Shown: in pieces, positions 19,411 through 28,276 of the stretch
How positions within the stretch are numbered: position 1 is the first letter of the stretch
How the letters are laid out: each line of letters opens with the position of its first letter
NCBI RefSeq assembly: GCF_947487575.1
Contig: NZ_CANKXG010000012.1
Location: forward strand, 1-64,000
From: an uncultured Algibacter sp.
Lineage (GTDB): Bacteria; Bacteroidota; Bacteroidia; Flavobacteriales; Flavobacteriaceae
DNA length: 64,000 nucleotides
Direction: 5' to 3'
Made by a program: the position numbers and the translations under genes
Notes under the pieces: generated by a model
Database searches by the model: none
What the model was told of the DNA's origin: nothing
What the model saw: the letters and a program-made list of their open reading frames with translations, nothing else

Positions 19411-19624
19411 ACTAGTTTACATCTGCTTACGCATCTGCCACTTTTTATAATGTCTTGGTCTCCTGATATCACACGTATACACGCGGCACAATGCAACCTC
19501 AAAAACAATTATATAAAGAACGTTACCTTATTTAGAAAGTCATGTAAATTCGTGTTGCCACGAAACCAACCAAGGTTGTCATTATTTCTACAGTAAATAT
19601 AACATCACATTTCAAAAAAAGCAA
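19411..19624 (-). promoter_or_regulatory. Promoter-like site and structured leader of the small-ORF unit
   Basis: On the minus strand, TTG (19624-19622) and TATATTTA (19601-19594) are 20 bp apart, one mismatch from the TAnnTTTG consensus. The predicted leader contains a 6-bp stem TTCGTG/CACGAA closed by a GCAA (GNRA) tetraloop at 19549-19564. AGGTTGC in the leader can pair with GCAACCT inside the small ORF. The leader may regulate translation or belong to a functional RNA. I did not find RNase P, tmRNA, SRP or 6S signatures. Confidence 0.35.
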
Positions 19625-19685
19625 TTTATTAAGCGTTTAGATATCAACAGTTTATGTACTTAACTTATTAACAAAAGTTAATAAA

Positions 19686-19713
19686 AAAAGCCTTGAGATA
19701 TCTCAAGGCTTTT
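19686..19713 (-). terminator. Terminator after rplS
   Basis: A perfect 14-bp inverted repeat (AAAAGCCTTGAGAT and its complement) lies 29 bp past the rplS stop, and the minus strand continues with T. It separates rplS from the small-ORF unit downstream. Confidence 0.8.
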
Positions 19714-19741
19714 AAATACTGCAATTGCAGGTGTATTGTTA

Positions 19742-20092
19742 TTAACGTCTACGCTCAGTAATTCTAGCTTTCTTACCTGTAAGGCCTCTAAAGTAGAATA
19801 TACGTGCTCTACGTACTTTACCACGTTTGTTAACTTCTATTTTTTGTAATGCTGGTAAATTAACTGGGAAGATACGCTCTACACCAATAGATCCAGACAT
19901 TTTTCTAATTGTAAAAGTTTCTGAAGCTCCAGACCCTCTTCTTTGTATTACTACACCTCTAAAAAACTGAGTACGCGTTTTGTTACCTTCTTTAATTTCG
20001 TAGAATACTGTAATTGTATCACCAGCTGCAAATTCTGGTAAATCTTTTCTTGTTACAAATTCGTCTTGTACAAATTTTACTAAAGATTCCAT
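19742..20092 (-). CDS. rplS: 50S ribosomal protein L19
   Basis: L19 sits at the interface of the 30S and 50S subunits. The 116-residue sequence shows the family landmarks DTITVFYEIKEGNKTRTQFF, GVVIQRRGSGASETFTIRKM and GVERIFPVNLP, and ends in a basic tail (LTGKKARITERRR). Length is normal. trmD lies upstream on the same strand, the usual bacterial neighbour, but the spacer of 469 bp is unusually long and full of palindromic repeats, so it may be transcribed separately. Confidence 0.97.
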   Translation of the reverse strand: MESLVKFVQDEFVTRKDLPEFAAGDTITVFYEIKEGNKTRTQFFRGVVIQRRGSGASETFTIRKMSGSIGVERIFPVNLPALQKIEVNKRGKVRRARIFYFRGLTGKKARITERRR

Positions 20093-20236
20093 ATCTTTAA
20101 ATTTAATTATAATTAATCCAGAACAACATTCACGATTTTCGCCAGAGGTTAACCCGAAATTGGGTGCAAAAATAACTATTAATTCATAATCTGCAATGTT
20201 TTATTTGTGTTTTTTTGGTGTTTCTTTTTGCTCATA

Positions 20237-20263
20237 CCTACAAGGTTTTCAAAACCTTGCAGG
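20237..20263. repeat. Palindromic repeat in the rplS-trmD spacer
   Basis: CAAGGTTTT and AAAACCTTG flank a single C, and CCT/AGG extend the stem across one mismatch. It has the look of a dispersed palindrome rather than a terminator, because no T run follows on either strand. Confidence 0.5.
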
Positions 20264-20273
20264 ACCACAAAAA

Positions 20274-20411
20274 GTCAGGCTATCCGCTATATCTTTCTTG
20301 TGCTGAACTTGTTTCAGTATCTCATTAAGCATAATCTGTATATTGAAATTTAACTCTATTATCAAATTTCTATTTCAGCACAAAAAAGGATGCCGCTTCT
20401 ATCCTTAACAC
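20274..20411 (-). repeat. REP-like intergenic element, copy B with long core hairpin
   Basis: The outer arms (GGCTATCCGCTATATC on the left; GATGCCGCTTCTATCCTTAA on the right) correspond, in reverse orientation, to the GGGATAG-AGTGG and AACGRATAGC arms of the other copies. The interior has a perfect 10-bp stem, TTGTGCTGAA (298-307 of this kilobase) and TTCAGCACAA (374-383), with a 66-nt loop. No gene is seen. Confidence 0.6.
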
Positions 20412-20464
20412 AGTGTTGTTTGTTGTGTATAGTATTATATTTAAACAAAAAATTAATCAAATTA

Positions 20465-20555
20465 CGTCATTACGAGAAATAATGACGAAGTAATCTCATG
20501 AAAAGAACTAAAATTAAAAAAGATTGCCACGTCGTAAAAAACGCCTCGCAATGAC
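20465..20555. repeat. CGTCATT-type dispersed palindrome
   Basis: Imperfect inverted repeat starting CGTCATTACGAG and ending CTCGCAATGAC, with GACGAAGTAATCTC and AGATTGCCACGTCGT as inner arms. The CGTCATTGCGAG motif recurs as an intergenic repeat in many Bacteroidota genomes. It ends 7 bp after the trmD stop. Confidence 0.6.
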
Positions 20556-20561
20556 AACCGA

Positions 20562-21239
20562 TTAATCATCCAACAAATCAGGACGTCGTTCTTTAGTTCT
20601 TAAATACGCCTGTTCTTCACGCCACTTTTCAATTTTTGGTAAGTTACCGCCAAATAATAACTCAGGTACTTTCCAACCTTTATAGTCTCTAGGTTTTGTA
20701 TAAATAGGTGGTGCCAATAATCCGTCTTGAAACGAATCGGTAAGGGCTGAGGTTTCGTTACCTAAAACTCCTGGTATTAATCTAATAACAGCGTCGCAAA
20801 GCACAGCAGCACCTAGCTCGCCACCAGATAACACATAATCGCCGATAGAAATTTCGCGTGTTATAAAATGGTCGCGAACCCTTTGGTCTACACCTTTATA
20901 ATGTCCACAAAGTATAATAATGTTTTCTTGTAAAGATATTTGGTTGGCAATACTTTGTTTTAAGGTTTCACCATCAGGTGTCATGTAAATTACTTCATCA
21001 TAATGGCGTTCTGCTTTTAAAGCCGAAATACATTTATCGATAGGTTCCACCATCATCACCATGCCAGCACCACCACCAAATTGCGTATCGTCAATAGATT
21101 TATAATTATCAGTAGTGTAATTACGTAAATTATGAAAATGTACTTCTACTAAACCTGCGTCAATAGCACGTTTTAAAATGGAAGCTTCAAACGGACTTTT
21201 AAGTAATTCTGGTAAAACTGTGATGATATCTATGCGCAT
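20562..21239 (-). CDS. trmD: tRNA (guanine-N1-)-methyltransferase
   Basis: TrmD methylates G37 next to the anticodon of several tRNAs, using S-adenosylmethionine, and prevents +1 frameshifting. The 225-residue SPOUT protein has [25 protein letters not shown] at the start, [14 protein letters not shown], the knot region [12 protein letters not shown] and [15 protein letters not shown], and the C-terminal [16 protein letters not shown]. Length is typical. It precedes rplS on the same strand. Confidence 0.97.
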   Translation of the reverse strand: MRIDIITVLPELLKSPFEASILKRAIDAGLVEVHFHNLRNYTTDNYKSIDDTQFGGGAGMVMMVEPIDKCISALKAERHYDEVIYMTPDGETLKQSIANQISLQENIIILCGHYKGVDQRVRDHFITREISIGDYVLSGGELGAAVLCDAVIRLIPGVLGNETSALTDSFQDGLLAPPIYTKPRDYKGWKVPELLFGGNLPKIEKWREEQAYLRTKERRPDLLDD

Positions 21240-21292
21240 GTTTTTTTTTGTAATAAGACGTTTTGTTGGAAAAAAGAGGAGTTTTTTAAAGG

Positions 21293-21305
21293 TTCGTTTA
21301 ACGTT
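21293..21305 (+). repeat. Left inverted repeat flanking the second R-M module
   Basis: TTCGTTTAACGTT lies between trmD and the methyltransferase gene. Its exact reverse complement is at 23739-23751, just past the nuclease gene. The pair encloses only the R-M module and contains GTTTAAC / GTTAAAC, matching the core-site patterns of integron attC sites (RYYYAAC / GTTRRRY). Confidence 0.6.
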
Positions 21306-21372
21306 TATGTATATGAAAAGTAGCGGAATTTAAGCATTACTTTTCGGTTTGTCACTGAACTTTGTTACATAT

Positions 21373-22467
21373 CTATACTTTCGTTTTAGCAAATACACCG
21401 CTATTTTTTATATACGGTGTTGTAGCCAGTGATTTTTTCTCGGAATAAACTGATTCTTTTTTCGAATTTAGCTTTTCAGCATTTTCAATTTGTGACTTTA
21501 TACTTTTGGCTAAAAATTTCGCTAAATTAACAGGTACTGCATTTCCAATCATTTTGTAACCTGCTGCAACTTTTTTGTAATGAAAGATAAAATCATTTGG
21601 AAAGGTTTGTATTCTTGCACATTCTCGAACACTTAATCTTCTGTATAAATGTTCTTTTCCAGGAACAAAAATTCTTTTATTTTTTTCAATAAACTTCATT
21701 TTTGGTGCCTGTGGATGAAGTGGTGCGTGCCTTCCTCCAGCTTGAATTGTAAAAGATTGTTCGTCCCAACTTCTAACTCTATTTCTCGACATATAAATTG
21801 TTGAAAAACTACCAATCATATATTCGTGATTTGGAACTACACAATTGTCTCCATTGGTATTATTGTATTCTAAAGCCGGTAAAACACCTTCTTGTAAATC
21901 AGATATAACATTTTCAAGCGGTATTTTTGGGAAAGTTTCAGTTGGGAATTGATATTTAAAGTTTAAGTCTTTTCTAATTCCGATAAAAAACACTCTTTTT
22001 CTGTCTTGCGGAACATTATAATCAGATGCGTTTAGCATTTGAAAAGAAAGTTCATATCCTATTCCTGCATTTCTGAAAAGTTCTTTTATTCCTTCTAAAG
22101 CTTCAGTATGTTTTGAAATTAGCATTCCACTAACATTTTCTGCTAAAAAGAATTTTGGTTGTTTAGATTCTAAAATCCTGATAAAGTCATAAAACAATTG
22201 ACCTCTTTTATCTTTAATTCCTCTTGCTGCACCAGCTTCACTCCAACTTTGACAAGGTGGACCACCAATTATTCCATCACACTCTGGAACTTCATCAGCA
22301 GGAATATTAACAATACTTCTTTTATCAAGAATAGTATTTGGGTGATTCTTTTCGTAAGTTTCCCATATTTCTTTATCATATTCATTTGCCCAAATAACAT
22401 TAAAACCTGCTTTTTGAAAACCTAAATCAAGACCACCTGCTCCTGCAAAAAAAGAAACTACCTTCAT
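21373..22467 (-). CDS. DNA (cytosine-5) methyltransferase, HaeIII-like
   Basis: The 364-residue enzyme methylates cytosine C5 at its target site. Motifs: [18 protein letters not shown] (motif I, 5-22), [14 protein letters not shown] with nucleophile Cys72, FLAENVSGM (VI), [13 protein letters not shown] (VIII), [18 protein letters not shown] (IX) and [11 protein letters not shown] (X). The sequence agrees very closely along its length with what I remember of M.HaeIII, including [14 protein letters not shown] and FIFHYK, so GGCC or a related site is a reasonable guess, not a proven target. The last 25 residues are a lysine/serine-rich tail lacking in HaeIII. It is divergent from the controller gene, with the C-box between them. 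Confidence 0.94.
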   Translation of the reverse strand: MKVVSFFAGAGGLDLGFQKAGFNVIWANEYDKEIWETYEKNHPNTILDKRSIVNIPADEVPECDGIIGGPPCQSWSEAGAARGIKDKRGQLFYDFIRILESKQPKFFLAENVSGMLISKHTEALEGIKELFRNAGIGYELSFQMLNASDYNVPQDRKRVFFIGIRKDLNFKYQFPTETFPKIPLENVISDLQEGVLPALEYNNTNGDNCVVPNHEYMIGSFSTIYMSRNRVRSWDEQSFTIQAGGRHAPLHPQAPKMKFIEKNKRIFVPGKEHLYRRLSVRECARIQTFPNDFIFHYKKVAAGYKMIGNAVPVNLAKFLAKSIKSQIENAEKLNSKKESVYSEKKSLATTPYIKNSGVFAKTKV

Positions 22468-22528
22468 ATAATCAAATACTTTTAAGTTACAAAGTTAGTT
22501 ATTTTAAAGTTATAAAAGAAATAAAAAT

Positions 22529-22559
22529 GTAGACAATAGTCCGTTGTACTATTGTCTAC
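22529..22559. promoter_or_regulatory. C-box operator of the R-M controller protein
   Basis: A perfect 12-bp inverted repeat, GTAGACAATAGT and ACTATTGTCTAC, is separated by CCGTTGT. The central ATAGTCCGT...ACTAT closely matches known C-boxes (consensus around AGTCCGTGGACT). The right arm includes TACTATTG, one mismatch from the -7 consensus, 25 bp before the controller ATG. Binding here should set expression of the controller-nuclease operon and possibly the divergent methyltransferase. Confidence 0.82.
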
Positions 22560-22579
22560 AAAACATCAAATTTACAGCT

Positions 22580-22792
22580 ATGAATATAAACGTTTATTTT
22601 GGAAATAAAATAAAAGAAGAAAGATTAAAACTCAATTTGTCTCAAGAGAAATTAGCGTTAGAAGCTGATGTTGATAGAACTTATGTAAATGATATTGAGA
22701 AAGGTTCTAGAAATATTTCTTTGGTAATTGCTTTTAAGTTGTCAAAAGCTTTAAATATTCCATTATCTAATTTATTAAAAGATTTGAAATGA
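22580..22792 (+). CDS. R-M controller (C) protein, XRE-type helix-turn-helix
   Basis: This 70-residue DNA-binding protein begins MNINVYFGNKIKEERLKLNL. It has the helix-turn-helix LSQEKLALEADVDRTYVNDIEKG (about 20-42, shown here as two parts of one motif) and a short C-terminal dimer helix, the normal size for C proteins. C proteins activate then repress their own operon so that methylation precedes nuclease build-up. I use the ATG at 22580, which gives the standard N-terminus, not a start 12 codons upstream that would overlap the operator. Its stop overlaps the nuclease ATG in an ATGA, so translation is coupled. Confidence 0.92.
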   Translation: MNINVYFGNKIKEERLKLNLSQEKLALEADVDRTYVNDIEKGSRNISLVIAFKLSKALNIPLSNLLKDLK

Positions 22793-23685
22793 TTAAACAC
22801 GGTGAAACTGAGCGTTCTATTATAAGATTATTTGAAGAGGCAAATGAATTTATTTTTGAGAAAGAAAAATATGAAATTATAAATATTGGTAAACCCAGAC
22901 CGAGTAAAGGTGAATGTAAAACTGATATTTATATTTTAACGAAGAATCTAAATACGAGTACAAATAGAGAATTTAAAATTTCGATTAAGCAAAATGATGC
23001 AGATTTTTTAGAAAATAAAATGTCATTTGAAAGAGCTACAGAGGTTTTTGGTGATGAAGCTAAAGAGGTTATGGTAAAAAGTATAAAATCTGTAGAAAAA
23101 TCTTTTTCTGATGATTATCTAATTTATTTTAAAAAGCATAAAAGAACTGAAGAAAAATGCATAAAAATTGGATGGAAATTTGAGCTATTAAATAAACACG
23201 GTGGAGAAAGAAGTGGTTTGTTAGTCTTAACAGATGAACAAAAAATTGACGTTTATTCTGGTTCTAATTTGAATGTAAATAAGAAAAATGCTAAAGTAAA
23301 TGGTGTGGAAATTTGTGATTCAGGTGTTGCTAATTTTATTCTAAAAGTAGAAAATACTGATGAAGAATTAGATTTTTACCTAAAAAATTTAAAACCTATA
23401 GAAGAGTTTGCTATAACTAAGGATATATATTTTGCCTGTAAGGCAATAAACTATCGCAGCAAGGTTGATAAATGGGATGGAAACAGACCTTTGTCAGTAT
23501 TTATAGAATGGAGTTTTGTTAATAATGTCCTATTTGCAAATTTTGTTATTGACAGACCTCTTGAAGTAAAAGCAAATGAAATAGGTCAAAACATAAGAAA
23601 TATTTTAAAACAATTAAATATTAATTCGGATAATTTCATTGAACTAAAGGGTTACATCGATGAAAACGTAAATTTCACTGAGTAG
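22789..23685 (+). CDS. Predicted type II restriction endonuclease
   Basis: I recognise no named family in this 298-residue protein, but the position (controller-nuclease operon, divergent methyltransferase) makes it the restriction enzyme. A PD-(D/E)XK core is readable: GECKTDIYI with Asp46, then REFKISIKQND with Glu61 and Lys63. There is no signal peptide. Its start codon overlaps the controller stop by 4 bp. If the methyltransferase is truly HaeIII-like, the target may be GGCC. The C-terminal half (about 150-298) has no motif I can name and may carry target recognition. Confidence 0.82.
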   Translation: MIKHGETERSIIRLFEEANEFIFEKEKYEIINIGKPRPSKGECKTDIYILTKNLNTSTNREFKISIKQNDADFLENKMSFERATEVFGDEAKEVMVKSIKSVEKSFSDDYLIYFKKHKRTEEKCIKIGWKFELLNKHGGERSGLLVLTDEQKIDVYSGSNLNVNKKNAKVNGVEICDSGVANFILKVENTDEELDFYLKNLKPIEEFAITKDIYFACKAINYRSKVDKWDGNRPLSVFIEWSFVNNVLFANFVIDRPLEVKANEIGQNIRNILKQLNINSDNFIELKGYIDENVNFTE

Positions 23686-23738
23686 TTTCATTGGCTACAA
23701 TAGTTCGCGGATATGAAACGTTTTAATGTTTTATATCC

Positions 23739-23751
23739 AACGTTAAACGAA
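23739..23751 (-). repeat. Right inverted repeat flanking the second R-M module
   Basis: AACGTTAAACGAA is the exact reverse complement of 21293-21305. It follows an imperfect hairpin (GGATATGAAAC / GTTTTATATCC, 23709-23738) behind the nuclease gene and lies 35 bp before the end of pepT. Together the two repeats delimit a 2.46-kb module. Confidence 0.6.
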
Positions 23752-23786
23752 GGTAGTTGAAAATTTTTACAATGTCAAGTCTTGAA

Positions 23787-25031
23787 TTATTTCAAATTCT
23801 TTATAGCCACCAACTCCGCAATCTTACAAATCACCTCGGTAGCTTTAATCATGCTTTCTACTGGGACATATTCGTAACGCCCATGAAAGTTGTGTCCGCC
23901 AGCAAAAATATTAGGGCACGGTAAACCCATATAGCTTAGTTGAGAGCCATCTGTTCCTCCACGAATGGCTTTAATAAGTGGTTCAATATTAAGTTGTTTC
24001 ATGGCTTCTTCTGCAATATCAACAATATGCATTACAGGTTCAACCTTTTCACGCATATTAAAATATTGGTCTTTAATTTCGGTAGTAACTACCTCTCTAC
24101 CATATTGTCTGTTAAGTTCGTTGGTAAGCTTTACCATAACTTCTTTTCTGGCTTCAAAATGTCCCATATCATGATCACGAATAATGTATTGAAGTGTGGT
24201 TTCTTCAACATTACCTTCCATATTGTGTAAATGAAAAAAACCTTGATACCCTTCTGTATGTTCTGGCGTTTCCATTCTAGGTATAGAGTTGATAAATTCC
24301 TGTGCTATATACATGGAGTTTATCATTTTCCCTTTTGCGTAGCCAGGATGCACAATTTTACCTCTTATTTTTACGACTGCACCAGCGGCATTAAAATTTT
24401 CGTATTCTAATTCTCCAATTTGACTACCGTCCATAGTGTATGCCCAATCTGCTCCAAATTTTTCAACATCAAATTTATGAGCGCCTCTTCCTATTTCTTC
24501 ATCTGGTGTAAAACCCACTTTAATGGTGCCGTGTTTAATTTCGGGGTGTTTAATTAAATATTCCATTGCAGAAACAATTTCGCAAATCCCCGCTTTATCA
24601 TCAGCCCCTAATAAGCTAGTACCATCAGTTGTGATTAATGTTTGCCCTTTATAAAGTAATAAATCATCAAAATAATCGGGTGATAAAATAATGTTTTCAG
24701 CTTCATTTAAAACAATATCTTTACCATCATAGGCTTCAATAATTTGAGGTTTAACGTTAGCTCCAGTAAAATCTGGCGAGGTATCAAAATGTGAAATAAA
24801 CCCAATAGTGGGAATTTCATGTTCTACATTACTTGGCAATGTAGCCATGATGTAAGCATTGTTATCAATACTAACATCTGTCATCCCAATTTGCTTTAGT
24901 TCTTCAACTAATAAATTAGCTAAATCCCATTGCTTTTTTGTACTAGGTGTTGTATTAGAATTTGGGTCAGATTCCGTATCAATAGTAACATAGCTAATGA
25001 AACGTTTTATAATGTGCTCTTTTGAAATCAT
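23787..25031 (-). CDS. pepT: Peptidase T (tripeptide aminopeptidase)
   Basis: PepT is a cytoplasmic M20B zinc peptidase that removes the N-terminal residue from tripeptides. The 414-residue sequence contains the metal-site blocks [53 protein letters not shown] and the C-terminal [20 protein letters not shown] and [15 protein letters not shown] use the ATG at 25031 ([15 protein letters not shown]), which gives the family length of about 410. The start 19 codons upstream adds a tail without family resemblance. Confidence 0.94.
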   Translation of the reverse strand: MISKEHIIKRFISYVTIDTESDPNSNTTPSTKKQWDLANLLVEELKQIGMTDVSIDNNAYIMATLPSNVEHEIPTIGFISHFDTSPDFTGANVKPQIIEAYDGKDIVLNEAENIILSPDYFDDLLLYKGQTLITTDGTSLLGADDKAGICEIVSAMEYLIKHPEIKHGTIKVGFTPDEEIGRGAHKFDVEKFGADWAYTMDGSQIGELEYENFNAAGAVVKIRGKIVHPGYAKGKMINSMYIAQEFINSIPRMETPEHTEGYQGFFHLHNMEGNVEETTLQYIIRDHDMGHFEARKEVMVKLTNELNRQYGREVVTTEIKDQYFNMREKVEPVMHIVDIAEEAMKQLNIEPLIKAIRGGTDGSQLSYMGLPCPNIFAGGHNFHGRYEYVPVESMIKATEVICKIAELVAIKNLK

Positions 25032-25127
25032 ATTAGAAAAATTGATAACTATAATTGGCTGTAATTTACAATTATTAGCCGTTAACAAGTAACTGCAACA
25101 CTATTTTTTATTTACAAGATTTCAACT

Positions 25128-25135
25128 TATTTTTG
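25128..25135 (+). promoter_or_regulatory. -7 box of pyrD
   Basis: TATTTTTG fits TAnnTTTG exactly. It lies 15 nt before the ATG at 25151 and includes the TTG that would otherwise be a possible start, which supports the downstream ATG. Confidence 0.6.
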
Positions 25136-25150
25136 CATGAAATTATCTTG

Positions 25151-26185
25151 ATGTATAAATTACTACTTCGCCCACTTTTTTTTTCTTTTGATCCTGAAAA
25201 AATTCATCATTTTACATTTTCATTAGTAAAATTCACGTCAAAAATCCCAGGGTTTAAATCTATTTATAGAATTTTATATGTTATTGAAGACAAAAAACTA
25301 GAAAGAGAGTTATTCGGACTCAAATTCAAAAACCCTGTAGGTCTTGCTGCTGGGTTTGATAAAAATGCAGTATTGTATAACGAGTTGGCAAATTTTGGTT
25401 TCGGTTTTATTGAAATAGGAACCGTAACACCAAAAGGACAAGCTGGAAACCCTAAAAAGAGACTATTCAGGTTAAAGGATGATAAAGGTATTATAAACCG
25501 AATGGGTTTTAATAATGATGGGTTAAATGCTGCAATCGAAAAACTTAAAACCAATAAGGGGAAGTTAATCATTGGTGGAAATATTGGTAAAAACACGGAT
25601 ACTAAACCTGAAGATTATACCAAAGATTATTTGGAGTGTTTTAATGCATTACATCCTTATGTTGATTATTTTGTTTTGAATGTGAGTTGCCCAAATGTTG
25701 GTAGCCATGCTAAATTAAATGATAAAGATTATTTGGAAGAGTTGATAGGCACAGTTCAAAACGCCAATAAAACTTTTGAAAAACAAAAACCCATACTCTT
25801 AAAAATAGCACCAGACTTAAATACCAATCAATTAGATGAAATTGTTGAACTCGTTAAAGAAACAAATCTTGATGGTGTTATTGCAAGTAATACATCTACC
25901 GATAGAGGTGGATTAAAAGTTTCCATAGAAAGCCTTGAAGCTATAGGTAATGGTGGTTTAAGTGGGCAACCAATAAAGCAAAAAAGTACTCAGGTTATAA
26001 AATATCTTTCAGATAAAAGTAATAAATCTTTTCCAATAATAGGAGTAGGTGGTATTCATTCGGCTAAAGATGCACTTGAAAAATTAGATGCAGGGGCAGA
26101 CCTAGTTCAAATCTATACAGGATTCATTTACGAAGGTCCAAGTTTAATAAAATCTATAAATAAAGCGATACTTCTTAATAAGTAA
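25151..26185 (+). CDS. pyrD: Dihydroorotate dehydrogenase (quinone), class 2
   Basis: PyrD oxidises dihydroorotate to orotate in pyrimidine synthesis and passes electrons to quinone at the inner membrane. The 344-residue class 2 form has the N-terminal membrane-associating helices ([20 protein letters not shown]), FMN-site [32 protein letters not shown], active-site loop [19 protein letters not shown], and [20 protein letters not shown] near the C-terminus. The chosen ATG lies just after a consensus -7 box. Confidence 0.95.
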   Translation: MYKLLLRPLFFSFDPEKIHHFTFSLVKFTSKIPGFKSIYRILYVIEDKKLERELFGLKFKNPVGLAAGFDKNAVLYNELANFGFGFIEIGTVTPKGQAGNPKKRLFRLKDDKGIINRMGFNNDGLNAAIEKLKTNKGKLIIGGNIGKNTDTKPEDYTKDYLECFNALHPYVDYFVLNVSCPNVGSHAKLNDKDYLEELIGTVQNANKTFEKQKPILLKIAPDLNTNQLDEIVELVKETNLDGVIASNTSTDRGGLKVSIESLEAIGNGGLSGQPIKQKSTQVIKYLSDKSNKSFPIIGVGGIHSAKDALEKLDAGADLVQIYTGFIYEGPSLIKSINKAILLNK

Positions 26186-26192
26186 GTAATTT

Positions 26193-28121
26193 TTATTTAA
26201 TTATCTTTTTTACAACTCTTGAATTGCCATGAATTAAAGTAAGCAAATAAGTGCCTGAAGATAGACTACTAAAATCAATAGGATTATCTGTTACCACGCC
26301 AGATAAAAAAGGTTGACCTATTAAACTTGTGATAGTGAAAGTTGATAAAGTTTCTAAATCATTAGATTTAATATAAAGTAAATCACCTTTAATTGGGTTG
26401 GGATATACTTTATATAATTCGTCAGATATAGGCGTGTAAACTGTATTAAAACGGATATTGTCAATAGCAATATCACCTTTCCATCCAGAACCTCTTACGG
26501 CTCTAAATCTAACTTTAATAGTTTCGCTGGTATAGGTTGATAAATCAATAGTTTTAGTAATAAAATCATCACTTTGACTACCTTGTTGACTCCCGATTAA
26601 TGGGTCTATTACATCATTTATATAACCAGAATCAGTTAAGATATCTACATGCAGTTCGCCAATATCATTACCAAACATATGGTATGAAAATTCTAATTCG
26701 CTGTTTTGATAGTTAACATCAATACAAGGTGATATAAATGATGTTACATCGCCTTCCTTGGCACCTGATGCTTCAGCATAAATATAAGTATTTAAGCCGT
26801 TTTGAGCGTTTTTATAATTTGAAGGGCCAGTTTTGTTTGATTGTGTATTACCAAAATTTGAATACCAATGGTAACCATTGCTTGAAATATCTTGATTTGT
26901 CCAACCATGTTTTTCTAGTATATTAAAGTTTTCAAAATCTTCATCTAAAAGATTGGAGTATGTACCTACTTTAATTAAGTTGCTAAACTTTTTTCTTATT
27001 GTTTTAGACTTATTGGATACCGTAAGTGTTATATCATAAATACCAGATTCAAAAGTATGTGATGGGTTTTTAGTATGGTAATCAGTAATTCCATCACCAT
27101 CAACATCCCATTGCCAATTAGTAAGATTCTCACTTAGGCTTTCAAAATTAACAGTTAGTGATGTTTCACAAGTTTCACTTTTGTTAACGGTTATATCAGC
27201 ATTAAAAGAAGGACATGATAAATAACTTTTTGTAGTCATGTAAAACGCGTACATTCTAGCGAGTTGTTGTTCAGAAAAAAGTGTTCTACAATTTTTTCTT
27301 GAGTAAGACATAATGTTGCTTGTGTCTGGACTAAACACATCACCGTTGGCGTCAGTTTTTGTTCCAGAATAGTTACAAGAACTATCAATTGCTGAGCTAG
27401 TTAGCATAGGGTCAGCAGGTGTGTCACATATGCCATCTCCATCTGTATCGCAATTACTACCGTTAACCAACTCTGATGTCATAGTGTTATTATCTAAACC
27501 ATGGGTGTGTAATAAAGAGAAAAAATGACCTAACTCATGTGGAAGTGAAGAGCCGTTTGTAGCACAGCTATTTGTCATAAATACCATATCATTTCTGCTA
27601 ACATTATCACTGTAACCACAAATACTTTCGTTAGACTCGTTTTTAAGGTTGTTAGTAAAATATATATTTATTAATCCAGGAACGTAGTTGTTTTCTGTGA
27701 AACTTTTTTCGTCCCCTCTTTTAAAATGGCAGAGTTTGTCATCATCAATATATTCAATACCGTCACACAAGAAAAATTCAAGTAAGGCATCTTTAAAAAC
27801 AGAATTTAAATTAGTGAAAGCATCATTAATTTCAGTACTACTTAAACCTCCCGAGCCGTCTGAATTTCTAATAACATATACTTTTACAGGAATGGAATTT
27901 ATAAACTTTGTAGGAATAGTACCTCTGGAAGATTTAGACAACAAAAAAGAAGTCTCAAATTTTTTGAGTTGAGGTTTAATACTATTGTAAAATTCAATTG
28001 ATTTTGAGCTTGTAATGTTTCCACAGTTTACCTCGTCACTATTTTGAGAAAATAGACTAAATGACATCGATATAAATATCGAAAACATTATAACGTTTAA
28101 TTTATAGGTAAAAATATTCAT
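26193..28121 (-). CDS. Secreted M43-type metalloprotease with PKD, MAM-like and T9SS domains
   Basis: A 642-residue exported enzyme. After a signal peptide (about 1-26) comes a zinc protease domain with HELGHFFSLLHTH (about 201-213), the extended HExxHxxGxxH form of the pappalysin (M43) family, although the usual Gly is Ser here. A PKD domain follows (WQWDVDGDGITDYHTKNPSH, about 340-360), then a MAM-like jelly roll ending DIAIDNIRF, and a type A T9SS tail (YPNPIKG to RVVKKIIK). The likely role is digestion of extracellular protein. I use the ATG at 28121, 22 nt after a consensus -7 box. Confidence 0.88.
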   Translation of the reverse strand: MNIFTYKLNVIMFSIFISMSFSLFSQNSDEVNCGNITSSKSIEFYNSIKPQLKKFETSFLLSKSSRGTIPTKFINSIPVKVYVIRNSDGSGGLSSTEINDAFTNLNSVFKDALLEFFLCDGIEYIDDDKLCHFKRGDEKSFTENNYVPGLINIYFTNNLKNESNESICGYSDNVSRNDMVFMTNSCATNGSSLPHELGHFFSLLHTHGLDNNTMTSELVNGSNCDTDGDGICDTPADPMLTSSAIDSSCNYSGTKTDANGDVFSPDTSNIMSYSRKNCRTLFSEQQLARMYAFYMTTKSYLSCPSFNADITVNKSETCETSLTVNFESLSENLTNWQWDVDGDGITDYHTKNPSHTFESGIYDITLTVSNKSKTIRKKFSNLIKVGTYSNLLDEDFENFNILEKHGWTNQDISSNGYHWYSNFGNTQSNKTGPSNYKNAQNGLNTYIYAEASGAKEGDVTSFISPCIDVNYQNSELEFSYHMFGNDIGELHVDILTDSGYINDVIDPLIGSQQGSQSDDFITKTIDLSTYTSETIKVRFRAVRGSGWKGDIAIDNIRFNTVYTPISDELYKVYPNPIKGDLLYIKSNDLETLSTFTITSLIGQPFLSGVVTDNPIDFSSLSSGTYLLTLIHGNSRVVKKIIK

Positions 28122-28143
28122 TTGGGGTGAAAACATTTATAAT

Positions 28144-28151
28144 CAAATGTA
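28144..28151 (-). promoter_or_regulatory. -7 box of the M43 protease gene
   Basis: TACATTTG on the minus strand matches TAnnTTTG, 22 nt before the ATG at 28121. It would give a short leader of roughly 15-18 nt. Confidence 0.55.
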
Positions 28152-28276
28152 TACCTAAATGGATCTTAAATATAAAATAAACGTTATAATGTTAATATTT
28201 TCGATTATTAACATTTTAGCAACTTATTTGTTAATAAGTTAATGTCTTATTAGTTTTTCTTAAAACCTAATGTTTA

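Noticed and set aside
19268-19450. A 60-codon hydrophobic plus-strand frame
   Set aside because: It is largely the complement of the more plausible 42-codon minus-strand ORF and has no promoter.
19099-19624. tmRNA, RNase P RNA, SRP RNA or 6S RNA in the icd-rplS gap
   Set aside because: None of the conserved sequence blocks of these RNAs could be found on either strand.
25133-25151. TTG start for pyrD
   Set aside because: The TTG is part of the -7 promoter box; the ATG at 25151 gives the normal N-terminus.
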